NCBI GenBank assembly: GCA_020348925.1
Contig: CP070758.1
Coordinates: 1,951,565 to 1,974,336, forward strand
DNA from: Gemmatimonadota bacterium
Lineage (GTDB): Bacteria > JBHIER01 > G020348925
DNA: 22,772 nt
Direction: 5' to 3'
The translations under genes and the position numbers were made by a program. Of the stretch, positions 7,834 to 15,970 are shown in pieces. The first letter of the stretch is position 1; the number at the start of each line of letters is the position of its first letter. The notes beneath the pieces are model-generated. The model was not told the DNA's origin. It saw only the letters and a list, made by a program, of their open reading frames with translations, and made no database searches.

Positions 7834-9108
7834 ATGGCAATGCAGGTCGAATTGATCACTATCGGGGACGAACTCCTTTACGGGAAAACACTGGACACGA
7901 ATGCGGCTTACATGTCCGAAAATTTGGGAGCGATCGGCGTCACAGTGGTCCGCGTGACGACCGTCGGTGATACGGTCGAGCATATAGAAGAAGCCCTCCA
8001 CTCGGCTGTGACCAGGGCCGATGCCGTCATCGTCACAGGGGGGTTGGGACCGACACCGGACGACCTGACGCGCCAGGCGGTAGCACAAGCCTTCGGGCGC
8101 GGGCTGGTCTTCAGGGAGGACGTCTATCGTGACATTGAGATGCGCTGGAAACGGCGGGGAAAGCCGGTGCCGGAATCGGCCCGAATCCTGGCCCACGTGC
8201 CGGAGGGGACGGAGGTGATGAAAAACGCGGTGGGCGCGGCAGCAGGTCTTAAACTGACTCATGAAAGGACGATCTTCTTTTTCCTCCCCGGTGTCCCCGA
8301 TGAGATGCGCAGCATGATGGACGATTGCGTCTTGCCCTTCTTGGCCACGAAAGCGGCCGGCCGAGCCATCCGCCATAGATTGCTCAAAACGGCCGGCATC
8401 ACCGAATCCGCGCTGCACGAGAAGTTACAGGGGATTGAGGGGGGGATTCAAGCCGTAAAAATTGCGTATTTGCCCCAACACTACGAGGTCCATGTCAGAC
8501 TTACGGCTGACGGAACATCTGTCAAAGTGGCCGAAAACAGTCTTGCTCGGACCGAAAAGGTTGTCCGGGAACATTTGGGATATTATATTTACGGCACAGC
8601 TGATGAGTCCCTGGAAGGAGTTGTTGCAGGACTTCTTTTAGACGGAGGAATGTCGCTCTGTGTGGCCGAGTCCTGCACAGGGGGCCTTATTACTGGCAGG
8701 TTGACAGACATTCCCGGGAGTTCCAAGTTTCTCGAACGCGGAGTGATTGTCTACTCGGGGAAATCCAAAAACGAGATGCTCTCCGTATCGAAGGAAACAT
8801 TGGAAACATATGGGACGGTGAGCCCGGAAACGACGAAGTGTATGGCAGAAAACGTGATGATGCTCGGCCGAACGGATCTTGGCCTGGCGGTCACAGGAAT
8901 TATGGGACCATCAGGAGAAACCCCGGAAAAGCCCGCGGGCCTTGTCTATATCAGTCTGGCCCATGCGGATGGGACCTATGACAAGGAATTCCGTTTCGCG
9001 GGCGACAGGGTGACCAACAAGAACCTTGCCGCCCAGGCGGCCTTGAATGAACTGAGGCTGTTTCTCTTAAAAAATTTCAAACAGATCTCAAATCGAAGAA
9101 CGCCATGA
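7834..9108 (+). CDS. cinA: CinA family protein, NMN amidohydrolase-like with MoCF domain
   Basis: 424-aa two-domain protein. The N-terminal competence/damage-inducible domain (about 1-170) resembles molybdopterin-binding proteins and carries ELITIGDELLYGKTLDTNA and TGGLGPTPDDLTRQA; in characterised members it has ADP-ribose pyrophosphatase activity. The C-terminal PncC-type domain (about 258-415) carries AESCTGGL (278-285) with the catalytic Ser280 and VTGIMGPSG; it deamidates nicotinamide mononucleotide for NAD salvage. Two in-frame ATG codons lie six bases apart (7834 and 7840), and either could be the start; the upstream TTTGAGGGA tract slightly favours 7840. The position directly upstream of thpR, recA and recX is a recurrent arrangement in bacteria. 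Confidence 0.95.
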   Translation: MAMQVELITIGDELLYGKTLDTNAAYMSENLGAIGVTVVRVTTVGDTVEHIEEALHSAVTRADAVIVTGGLGPTPDDLTRQAVAQAFGRGLVFREDVYRDIEMRWKRRGKPVPESARILAHVPEGTEVMKNAVGAAAGLKLTHERTIFFFLPGVPDEMRSMMDDCVLPFLATKAAGRAIRHRLLKTAGITESALHEKLQGIEGGIQAVKIAYLPQHYEVHVRLTADGTSVKVAENSLARTEKVVREHLGYYIYGTADESLEGVVAGLLLDGGMSLCVAESCTGGLITGRLTDIPGSSKFLERGVIVYSGKSKNEMLSVSKETLETYGTVSPETTKCMAENVMMLGRTDLGLAVTGIMGPSGETPEKPAGLVYISLAHADGTYDKEFRFAGDRVTNKNLAAQAALNELRLFLLKNFKQISNRRTP

Positions 9109-9130
9109 TTCTGAGAGAACGGCTGAAGAA

Positions 9131-9691
9131 ATGAAAAAAATCAGGACATTTGTGGCTGTTGAGATGCCGGAGGATGTGCGGCAACAATTCAAAGAGGTTC
9201 AGACCACATTGCGGGGGGCCGATGCCCACGTCAAATGGGTGGAGCCGCACAATATTCACCTGACGCTCAAATTTTTAGGCGACATCACGGAGAACCAACT
9301 GGAAACCCTCTGTCAGGGAGTGACCGAAGGCGTGCAAGGGATAACCCCTTTTGAAATCAACCTCTCCCGGCTCGGTGCTTTCCCGAACCTCAAAAGACCT
9401 CGAGTTATCTGGATCGGTGTTGAGGACGGAAAAGAGGAGATGATCCGGCTTCAGCAACAACTGGAGGAGTCGATTTTCAATCACGGTTTTCCCAAGGAGG
9501 ATCGCAAATTCTCACCGCACTTGACCATTGGCAGGGTGAAGTCGCCTCGCGGTCTCGACGATCTCGTCACCATTATGAAAGATACTCCTTTCGAATCGAA
9601 TTCCATTGAAATAAGAGAGGTGGTTGTGATGAAGAGCACATTAACCCCTGAGGGGCCGATCTACACTCCGCTGAGAAGGATCGGTCCATGA
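9131..9691 (+). CDS. thpR: RNA 2',3'-cyclic phosphodiesterase
   Basis: Member of the 2H phosphoesterase superfamily, formerly called 2'-5' RNA ligase. It hydrolyses 2',3'-cyclic phosphate RNA ends to 2'-phosphates. Both catalytic H-x-T-x motifs are visible: HLTL at 43-46 and HLTI at 130-133, each within a conserved context (NIHLTLKFLGD and FSPHLTIGRVK). The length of 186 aa is typical. The ribosome site is weak; the gene follows cinA after 22 bases and precedes recA by 18 bases, so expression probably depends on the operon transcript. The N-terminal RTFVAVEMPE matches the usual family start, supporting ATG 9131. Confidence 0.94.
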   Translation: MKKIRTFVAVEMPEDVRQQFKEVQTTLRGADAHVKWVEPHNIHLTLKFLGDITENQLETLCQGVTEGVQGITPFEINLSRLGAFPNLKRPRVIWIGVEDGKEEMIRLQQQLEESIFNHGFPKEDRKFSPHLTIGRVKSPRGLDDLVTIMKDTPFESNSIEIREVVVMKSTLTPEGPIYTPLRRIGP

Positions 9692-9709
9692 AAGGTAGGT
9701 GATTGACGA

Positions 9710-10762
9710 ATGGCTGGGGAAAGTACGAGTGAAAAAATCAAAGCCCTCGACCTGGCGGTCACCCAGATCGAGAAACAGTTCGGCAAAGGAGCCGTCATGC
9801 GGTTGGGGGACGAGACGGCACGTGTGCCTATTGAGGCAATTCCTACCGGGTCGCTGGCCTTGGACGCCGCTCTGGGCATCGGCGGTGTCCCCAGAGGGAG
9901 GGTCATCGAGATCTTCGGGCCCGAAGCCTCGGGTAAAACCACTCTGGCGTATCATATCGTTGCAGAGGCACAAAAGCGGAATGGTATCGCCGCTTTTATC
10001 GACGTGGAGCACGCCGTTGACGCCGACTACGCCCAAAAGGTCGGCGTCGATATCGAAAATCTCCTCATTTCTCAACCGGATACCGGTGAACAGGCCCTCG
10101 AGATCGCCGAGACCCTCGTGCGCAGCGGCGCTATCGACATCTTTGTGGTCGACTCCGTGGCGGCCCTTGTCCCGCGAGCCGAAATTGAGGGGGAAATGGG
10201 GGAGTCCCATATGGGCCTTCAGGCCCGACTCATGTCCCAGGCCCTCAGGAAACTGACCGCCGTCATCAGTCGGTCCAAGACGTGCGCCATCTTTACAAAC
10301 CAGATCCGAGAGAAGATCGGTGTCATGTTCGGCAACCCGGAAGTGACCCCAGGCGGCCGGGCCATGAAGTTCTACTCGACAATTCGTCTGGATATCCGGA
10401 GAATCGCCGCCATCAAGGAGGGCCAGGAGGTGAAGGGAAGCCGCACCAAGGTCAAGGTGGTCAAGAACAAAGTGGCCCCACCCTTTAAAGAAGCCCAGTT
10501 CGATATCATCTACGGCGAGGGTATCTCGAAGGAAGGTGATATCCTCGACCTGGGGGTGGCCCACGAAATTGTCGAAAAGAGCGGGACGTGGTTCTCCTTT
10601 GAGGGCGATCGATTGGGGCAAGGGCGTGAGAGCGTCAAGAATTTCCTCAAGGAGAATCAGGATATCACCGAGGAGATCGAGAAGAGGGTGCGGGAAAAGC
10701 TGCATCTTTCGACGAAAGTGGCAGCTCTGGGGGAGAAAGGAGCCGAATCGAAAAAGGATTAA
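9710..10762 (+). CDS. recA: Recombinase RecA
   Basis: Strand-exchange ATPase and SOS co-protease, 350 aa. Seen: Walker A GPEASGKT (70-77), the FIDVEHAVD segment with the catalytic glutamate, Walker [11 protein letters not shown] (about 144-153), loop L1 region [22 protein letters not shown], and loop L2 region [14 protein letters not shown], then a C-terminal domain ending in an acidic/lysine-rich tail. The usual FIDAEHALDP sequence reads [10 protein letters not shown] here, a mild divergence that keeps the key Glu. ATG 9710 has AGGTAGGTGA upstream. No LexA-type dyad was recognised directly upstream; the gene lies inside an operon and precedes its modulator recX by three bases. Confidence 0.98.
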   Translation: MAGESTSEKIKALDLAVTQIEKQFGKGAVMRLGDETARVPIEAIPTGSLALDAALGIGGVPRGRVIEIFGPEASGKTTLAYHIVAEAQKRNGIAAFIDVEHAVDADYAQKVGVDIENLLISQPDTGEQALEIAETLVRSGAIDIFVVDSVAALVPRAEIEGEMGESHMGLQARLMSQALRKLTAVISRSKTCAIFTNQIREKIGVMFGNPEVTPGGRAMKFYSTIRLDIRRIAAIKEGQEVKGSRTKVKVVKNKVAPPFKEAQFDIIYGEGISKEGDILDLGVAHEIVEKSGTWFSFEGDRLGQGRESVKNFLKENQDITEEIEKRVREKLHLSTKVAALGEKGAESKKD

Positions 10763-10765
10763 GCC

Positions 10766-11407
10766 GTGGGCCGAGGAGGTGTCATCACCAAGATCGAAGT
10801 CCAGAAGAGATCTCCGGACCGGAGGTCGATCTTCATCGACAACGCTTTTGCCTTCGGGTTGGCCGAGGAGATCGTCGTTAAAAACAAACTGAGAGTCGGG
10901 CTGGATCTCACGGATGATCACATCGAAAGGCTGCTTTTAAACGAAGAGGAAAAAAAGGCCAGGGAATATGTGTTCAATCTCCTCTCGTATCGCGATCGAA
11001 GCTGTCGAGAGGTGAGAGATCGGTTGCAAGACAAGGGGTACGACGCAGACATCATTGACAGGGTTGTTCAAGCACTGAAACGGTCTCATCTGTTGGACGA
11101 TGAACGATTTGCGCTGGAATGGGGCAGAAACCGTCTCATGAAAAATCCCATGGGGGCCAGACTGTTGAGCCAGGAGCTCTGGAAGAAGGGCATCCCTCAA
11201 GGGATTATTGACCGTGCCATCGAGCATCTCTACGATGAGATGGATGAAGTCCGGTTGGCGACATCGGCCATTGAGAACCGCAGAGCGAGGTATAAAGAGC
11301 TGGAGTCACACAAAGCTTACAAGCGCCTGTCCGATTTCCTCGCCAGGAGAGGATTCTCCTGGGATGTCGTCCGTGAAGTCCTGCAGGAATTTGAACACGA
11401 AAACTGA
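10766..11407 (+). CDS. recX: Regulatory protein RecX
   Basis: RecX binds RecA filaments and limits their extension. The 213-aa protein shows the tandem three-helix repeats of the family: YVFNLLSYRDRSCREVRDRL, then VVQALKRSHLLDDERFALEW, and later repeats ending in LARRGFSWDVVREVL. An N-terminal beta-rich extension (about 1-50, ITKIEVQKRSPDRRSIFI) is the form seen in many non-enterobacterial RecX proteins. The GTG at 10766 lies only three bases after the recA stop. The AGGAGG at 10774-10779 lies inside the coding frame, and no good ATG, GTG or TTG follows it at a proper distance, so the GTG 10766 start is kept. It is translationally coupled to recA by position. Confidence 0.93.
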   Translation: MGRGGVITKIEVQKRSPDRRSIFIDNAFAFGLAEEIVVKNKLRVGLDLTDDHIERLLLNEEEKKAREYVFNLLSYRDRSCREVRDRLQDKGYDADIIDRVVQALKRSHLLDDERFALEWGRNRLMKNPMGARLLSQELWKKGIPQGIIDRAIEHLYDEMDEVRLATSAIENRRARYKELESHKAYKRLSDFLARRGFSWDVVREVLQEFEHEN

Positions 11408-11422
11408 TGATTGGAATGTGCT

Positions 11423-14071
11423 ATGACCAGCAGTGAGATCCGACAATCATTTCTCGATTTTTTTGCAAAGAAAGACCACAAGATTTTACCCAGCGCCCCT
11501 GTCATTCCTGAGGCTGATCCCACACTTCTCTTCACCAACGCCGGTATGAATCAATTCAAGGATATCTTCCTTGGCATGGCCAAGAGAACGCACACACGAG
11601 TGGCCAATACGCAAAAATGCATCCGGGTTTCGGGCAAACATAATGATTTGGAAGAGGTCGGCCGTGATACGTATCACCACACCTTCTTTGAGATGCTTGG
11701 GAACTGGTCCTTCGGCGATTACTACAAGGAGGAGGCTATTCTGTGGGCCTGGGAGCTGCTCACTGAGGTGTGGAGATTACCCAAAGAAAAACTGTGGGCC
11801 ACGGTTTTCCGTGAGGACGACGAAGCGGCCAGGCTGTGGACCAGGGTGACCGACATTCCCGCCGATCGCGTCCTCCGATTTGATGAGAAGGACAATTTCT
11901 GGGAGATGGGCGAAGTCGGGCCCTGCGGACCGTGTTCGGAGATACATTTCGACAGAGGTGAAGCATTCTGCGATGCCGAGGATCCGGATCACACCTGCGG
12001 TGTCAACAGCGGGTGCGCCCGTTATATCGAGCTCTGGAATCTGGTCTTTATCCAATATAACCGCGACGAAAGCGGGACACAGTCTGAGCTTCCTGCGAAG
12101 CACGTCGACACAGGAGCCGGTTTCGAACGTATCGTTTCAGTCCTGGAGAACAGCACCTCCAATTACGACACGGATCTTTTCCGCCCGATCACGGATGAGA
12201 TTTCCGATATCACCGGCAAGAGTTACGCCGACGGGCAGACTGAAAGCGACGTGGCTTTCCGCGTTCTGTCAGATCACGTGCGGGCCTTATCCTTCGCCAT
12301 TGCGGATGGGGCCATGCCATCGAATGAAGGGCGCGGGTACGTATTACGGCGAATATTGCGGCGAGGGGCGCGGTTCGGACGCATCCTCGATATGCACGAA
12401 CCTTTCATCTATCGCTTGGTCTCCCCTCTGGTTGACGTCATGGGGCAGGCCTTTCCTGAAATCAAAGAGCGCCATCAGCATATTGCTCGTGTCATCCAGG
12501 CTGAGGAGGAGAACTTCGGTCGGACCCTGGACCGGGGTATCGCCATTTTTGAGGAGCGCGCACAGAAAGTGCTCCAGGCCGGAAAAACCGTCTTCCCCGG
12601 AGAAGATGCCTTTCTCCTTCATGACACCTACGGATTTCCCCTCGATTTGACCCAGCTCATGGCCAGGGAGAAGGGACTGACAGTCGATGAGAATACCTTT
12701 GAGAGCGACATGGAACGACAGAAGGAATTGTCAAAGAAAGGGCAAAAAGAGATCATTCAGGTGACTTCAGAGACTCCCATACAGTCGCAGGAATTCGTTG
12801 GTTACGACAATATTGAATCTGAAGCCGAAGTAATCCTGATGAGCAAAGGGAATGCCTTCGTCGAAGAAGCCCATCAGGGCGAGGAAGTCGATATTGAATT
12901 GGACAACACGCCCTTCTACGGTGAATACGGTGGTCAGGTTGGTGACACAGGAACCTTATCTGCGGAAGGATTGGAGGTCGAGATCATTGATGCGCAGCGA
13001 GCTGGCAAAGATCGAATCGTTCATCAGGGCAGAATCAAAAACGGCCAGCTGCAGAAGGGTCGGAAGGTGTTGGCTACTGTTGATTTAAGTCGAAGAAAAG
13101 CCATCGCCCGCAATCACACAGCCACCCACCTGCTGCAAGCGGCCCTGCGGCACGTTTTAGGGGATCATATCTCCCAGGCCGGTTCTCTTGTCGCTCCCGA
13201 CCGTCTTCGCTTCGATTTCACCCACTACGCTGCCATGACCGATGAGGAAATTGAACAGGTGGAATCTATCGTCAACAGGAGGATCATTGAAAATCTGCCT
13301 GTATCCACAACCATTAAGGACTTCGATGAGGCAAAAAAGGGGGGAGCGATTGCTCTTTTCGGAGAAAAGTACGACGAGCATGTCCGCGTCGTAGAAGCCG
13401 GCGATTTCAGTGCGGAATTGTGCGGTGGAACACACGTGGGAGCTACTGGTGAAATAGGCCTTTTTCTCATCACGTCGGAGAGCGCTGTTGCTGCCGGCGT
13501 GCGGCGTATTGAAGCGCTCACCGGAGAGGGCGCCTATCTGTTTTCGAAAAAGCGCAACACCGACTTAGAAATTGTTGCCAGACTCTTAAAAGCGAACCCC
13601 TCCGATGTGAAAAATCGAGTTGAAAAAATAATTCGACACCAGAAGGAGCTTGAGGACGAAGTTCAAAAGCTTCGTCTCAAGCAGAGTGATCTCTTTTTCG
13701 AGGATCTTATCAACAGGGCAGTAGAACTTGAAGGGATAAAAATAGCGACTGCTGAGGTCGAGACGCAGGATATCGATTCCTTGCGCAAGATGGCCGATAT
13801 ATTGAGGGACAAACTGGGCTCCGGGGTCGGTGTCCTGGGAACCGCATTCGGTGAAAAGGTCACATTTATCGTCGTCGTGACGGACAATGTGATTCGTGAA
13901 CGCGGATTGAAAGCCGGGGAGATTGTGAAGAGAGTGGCAAAAATAACTGGCGGTGGTGGAGGGGGGAAAGACCGTCTGGCGCAAGCGGGGGGAAAAGATC
14001 CTGCGAAGTTGAAGGAGGCTCTGTCTCAAGCACCGGCTATCGTTAAAGAAATGTTGGACGGGAACCGATGA
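11423..14071 (+). CDS. alaS: Alanine-tRNA ligase
   Basis: Charges tRNA-Ala; a tRNA-Ala gene lies at the left end of this window. The 882-aa protein is full length. Seen: the N-terminal SSEIRQSFLDFFAKKDHKI block, class II catalytic core motifs (FTNAGMNQFKDIFLG, then the HTFFEMLGNWSFGDYYKEEA block), an editing domain with zinc ligands His565, His569, Cys667 and His671 (matching E. coli 564, 568, 666 and 670), and the C-Ala domain with a run of six glycines followed by KDRLAQAGGKD. An upstream in-frame TTG at 11411 would add four residues; ATG 11423 is preferred because it gives the family's usual N-terminus. It starts 16 bases after recX with only a weak ribosome site. Confidence 0.97.
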   Translation: MTSSEIRQSFLDFFAKKDHKILPSAPVIPEADPTLLFTNAGMNQFKDIFLGMAKRTHTRVANTQKCIRVSGKHNDLEEVGRDTYHHTFFEMLGNWSFGDYYKEEAILWAWELLTEVWRLPKEKLWATVFREDDEAARLWTRVTDIPADRVLRFDEKDNFWEMGEVGPCGPCSEIHFDRGEAFCDAEDPDHTCGVNSGCARYIELWNLVFIQYNRDESGTQSELPAKHVDTGAGFERIVSVLENSTSNYDTDLFRPITDEISDITGKSYADGQTESDVAFRVLSDHVRALSFAIADGAMPSNEGRGYVLRRILRRGARFGRILDMHEPFIYRLVSPLVDVMGQAFPEIKERHQHIARVIQAEEENFGRTLDRGIAIFEERAQKVLQAGKTVFPGEDAFLLHDTYGFPLDLTQLMAREKGLTVDENTFESDMERQKELSKKGQKEIIQVTSETPIQSQEFVGYDNIESEAEVILMSKGNAFVEEAHQGEEVDIELDNTPFYGEYGGQVGDTGTLSAEGLEVEIIDAQRAGKDRIVHQGRIKNGQLQKGRKVLATVDLSRRKAIARNHTATHLLQAALRHVLGDHISQAGSLVAPDRLRFDFTHYAAMTDEEIEQVESIVNRRIIENLPVSTTIKDFDEAKKGGAIALFGEKYDEHVRVVEAGDFSAELCGGTHVGATGEIGLFLITSESAVAAGVRRIEALTGEGAYLFSKKRNTDLEIVARLLKANPSDVKNRVEKIIRHQKELEDEVQKLRLKQSDLFFEDLINRAVELEGIKIATAEVETQDIDSLRKMADILRDKLGSGVGVLGTAFGEKVTFIVVVTDNVIRERGLKAGEIVKRVAKITGGGGGGKDRLAQAGGKDPAKLKEALSQAPAIVKEMLDGNR

Positions 14072-14080
14072 AACTGACTC

Positions 14081-14193
14081 GGTTACGGTTACGATGCCCG
14101 TATCGTTTAACGGTTGCGTATATCTTCTTCTTCCACTCACGTAACCTTAACCCGTACCGAAACGGGATTCGTTACCCTAACCGTAAAACGATA
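14081..14193. repeat. Palindromic intergenic repeat region with crossing arms
   Basis: Between alaS and the next gene lie several mutually complementary segments. The tandem GGTTACGGTTACG (14081-14093) is complementary to CGTAACCTTAACCCG (14140-14154) with few mismatches. TATCGTTTAACGGTT (14101-14115) is complementary to AACCGTAAAACGATA (14179-14193) at 14 of 15 positions. A small perfect hairpin CCCGT/ACGGG sits at 14151-14166. The two large pairings cross, so they can only form alternatively or as a pseudoknot. This resembles REP/MITE-like intergenic elements built from TTACGG/CCGTAA units. No T-tract follows, so it is not a plain terminator. Confidence 0.6.
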
Positions 14194-14204
14194 AGGAAAT
14201 CCGT

Positions 14205-14948
14205 ATGTCGGTATATCAGTATTTAATGGGCGTGGTCGCGGAGAAAGGAGCAGGATATCTGCCGCTTCTGGATCCGGATCGGTTGGAAGGGACAAGATTG
14301 GTCCGGATGGCGGTTCATTTGGAAAACGTCGGGGTTGATGCGTTGTTGATCGGCAGCAGTCTTCTTCTCTCTCCCAGCATCGATTCGATCATAAAGGATA
14401 TGAAGCAGGAAATCAAGATTCCTGTAATAATTTTCCCCGGCAGTTTGAATCAGGTTTCTCCATATGCCGATGCGATACTTTTCCTCTCTCTCATAAGTGG
14501 GCGCAATCCCGACCGCCTCATTGGAGATCAGGTCAAAGCGGCACCGGCCATCAAGGAGTACGGCATCGAACCCATACCCACGGGTTACATGCTCATCGAA
14601 TCGGGGCGATTGACATCGGTTCAGTTCATGAGCAATACCGTCCCGATCCCCAGGGATAAGCCTGACATCGCCGTCGCTCACGCCCTGGCAGCCGAATATC
14701 TGGGTATGAAGATGATATATCTGGAAGCCGGGAGCGGTGCCGAACAATCGATCCCCGTTGAGACCATTTCCTCGGTGAAAGATTACGTCTCCATTCCTCT
14801 TATCGTCGGAGGGGGAATCCGGACCCCTGAATGCGCCGCAGAAAAAGTAAAAGCCGTGGCTTCCTTAATCGTCACGGGAAATATTTTGGAAAAAGAGTGC
14901 GGTCTCGAGCGCGTCCAGGAGTTCTGTTCCGTCATCCATTTCCGGTAA
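14205..14948 (+). CDS. Geranylgeranylglyceryl/heptaprenylglyceryl phosphate synthase family protein (GGGPS/PcrB)
   Basis: TIM-barrel prenyltransferase of 247 aa. In archaea the family joins sn-glycerol-1-phosphate to geranylgeranyl diphosphate, the first ether bond of archaeal lipids; in Bacillus, PcrB uses heptaprenyl diphosphate. Seen: LLDPDR (21-26) with the Mg-binding Asp, IIFPGS (75-80), SGRNPD (98-103), PTGYMLIESG (125-134), YLEAGSGA (172-179), VGGGIRTPE (201-209) and VTGN (223-226); these are phosphate- and prenyl-binding blocks of the family. The ATG has AAGGA eight bases upstream. The 130-base gap after alaS is filled with palindromic repeats. Bacterial homologues of this longer type are known in Bacteroidetes and other FCB-group bacteria. 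Substrate chain length is not readable by eye. No G1P dehydrogenase or second prenyltransferase is in the window. Confidence 0.88.
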   Translation: MSVYQYLMGVVAEKGAGYLPLLDPDRLEGTRLVRMAVHLENVGVDALLIGSSLLLSPSIDSIIKDMKQEIKIPVIIFPGSLNQVSPYADAILFLSLISGRNPDRLIGDQVKAAPAIKEYGIEPIPTGYMLIESGRLTSVQFMSNTVPIPRDKPDIAVAHALAAEYLGMKMIYLEAGSGAEQSIPVETISSVKDYVSIPLIVGGGIRTPECAAEKVKAVASLIVTGNILEKECGLERVQEFCSVIHFR

Positions 14949-14972
14949 ACCAAATTCAGGATAACACATGAC

Positions 14973-15575
14973 ATGTCAAAGGAATTTCAAACAACCGACT
15001 TGATCAAAACCCAACTTGAGGAAAGTGGGGCCCTGAAGAAAGCGATAGCCGAAACCATGCTCGAAAAGATAGCCGGAATCGCTGAGGTGCTCGTTCAGTG
15101 CTTAAAAGACGGCCACACTATTTTTCTCTGCGGAAACGGCGGCAGTGCTGCCGATGCCCAACATATTGCCGGCGAGCTCTCGTGCCGATTGAGGATCGAG
15201 CGGGATGGCCTCTCGGCTTTCGCTCTGACGACAAATCCTTCCGTCCTGACCGCCCTGGCCAACGACTATTCGTACAATGAGGTCTTCTCCCGACAGGTGA
15301 AGGCACTCGCTCACAGTGGCGATTGTCTCATAGGCATCAGTACCAGCGGTACCTCGGAAAGCATAAATCTGGCCGTGAAACAGGCAAGGAACATAGGCGT
15401 GACGACCATCGGTCTGACGGGTCGAGGGGGGGGAACACTTGCGGGTCTCGTGGACTATGCCCTGGTCATACCCAGCCATGATACGCAGCGGATACAGGAG
15501 GCCCACATCACTATAGGCCACATTTTCTGCGACGTGATCGAGCGGGAGCTCTTTCCTCAGGAGGGCATTGCCTAA
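14973..15575 (+). CDS. gmhA: D-sedoheptulose-7-phosphate isomerase (SIS domain)
   Basis: Cytosolic isomerase that starts ADP-heptose synthesis for the LPS inner core. The 200-aa SIS-fold protein shows the GmhA signature CGNGGSAADAQHIAGEL with His64 and Glu68, the phosphate-binding STSGTSESI loop (123-131), and Gln175 and His183 in IQEAHITIGH, which match the spacing of the zinc/catalytic residues of E. coli GmhA (His61, Glu65, Gln172, His180). This set favours GmhA over the related DnaA-binding DiaA. It begins 24 bases after the GGGPS family gene and is probably co-transcribed with it, pairing two envelope-precursor functions. Confidence 0.9.
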   Translation: MSKEFQTTDLIKTQLEESGALKKAIAETMLEKIAGIAEVLVQCLKDGHTIFLCGNGGSAADAQHIAGELSCRLRIERDGLSAFALTTNPSVLTALANDYSYNEVFSRQVKALAHSGDCLIGISTSGTSESINLAVKQARNIGVTTIGLTGRGGGTLAGLVDYALVIPSHDTQRIQEAHITIGHIFCDVIERELFPQEGIA

Positions 15576-15670
15576 GAGGGTAAGATTTTTTCAGACTCTT
15601 TTCTCTGAATCTACGAGATTATTCAATGATAGCAAAAGGCCCGCTTCGGCAAAAGCATAAGGGAGATTAC

Positions 15671-15903
15671 ACCCCCCTATATCCCCCCTTAATAGGGGGG
15701 ACATTCTTGAAGTTTCTATTTCTCTAAAAAATCTCACAAGTGCTCTTTTTTGGAGAAAACAATAAATGATAAATCTCAAGTATCAGGGGGAACCGCCCAC
15801 GAAACGTCCATCTTCCAGAAAGGATCACACACCAAAAGTCCACATTATGAAAAAGGACCACTTAACGGAAGTCCCCCTTATGAAAGGGGGATTTAGGGGG
15901 TTG
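15671..15903. repeat. Inverted pair of C/G-run hairpin repeats
   Basis: The 395-base gap between gmhA and the sigma-54 activator has no convincing gene. It holds two copies of one element in opposite orientation. The left copy (about 15671-15701) contains CCCCCCT, loop TAAT and AGGGGGG, preceded by ACCCCCCTATAT. The right copy (about 15872-15903) contains CCCCCTT, loop ATGA and AAGGGGG, followed by ATTTAGGGGGTT, which is the reverse complement of the left arrangement. These C-run/G-run hairpins are a widespread type of bacterial intergenic repeat. A 60-codon open frame across the right copy (15766-15948) is judged a chance product of the repeat. Confidence 0.7.
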
Positions 15904-15970
15904 TTCAAAAAGCCGTCAGTGAATTTCATGAAAGATAAAAAAGCATAGCAGTGGGGACTCAAGGTGTCAG

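Noticed and set aside
9641-10921. 426-codon open frame on the minus strand opposite recA
   Set aside because: It lies entirely antisense to thpR end, recA and recX start, all of which are unmistakable. It has no family motif, and its length follows from the codon bias of the plus-strand genes.
11411-11422. TTG start four codons upstream of the alaS ATG
   Set aside because: ATG 11423 yields the conserved alanyl-tRNA synthetase N-terminus, and neither start has a strong ribosome site.
15671-15903. CRISPR array suggested by repeated C/G-run blocks
   Set aside because: There are only two copies, in opposite orientation, with no regular spacers and no cas genes nearby.
15766-15948. 60-codon frame between gmhA and the sigma-54 activator
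   Set aside because: Its C-terminal half is a translation of the C/G-run repeat, it lacks a ribosome site and shows no domain.
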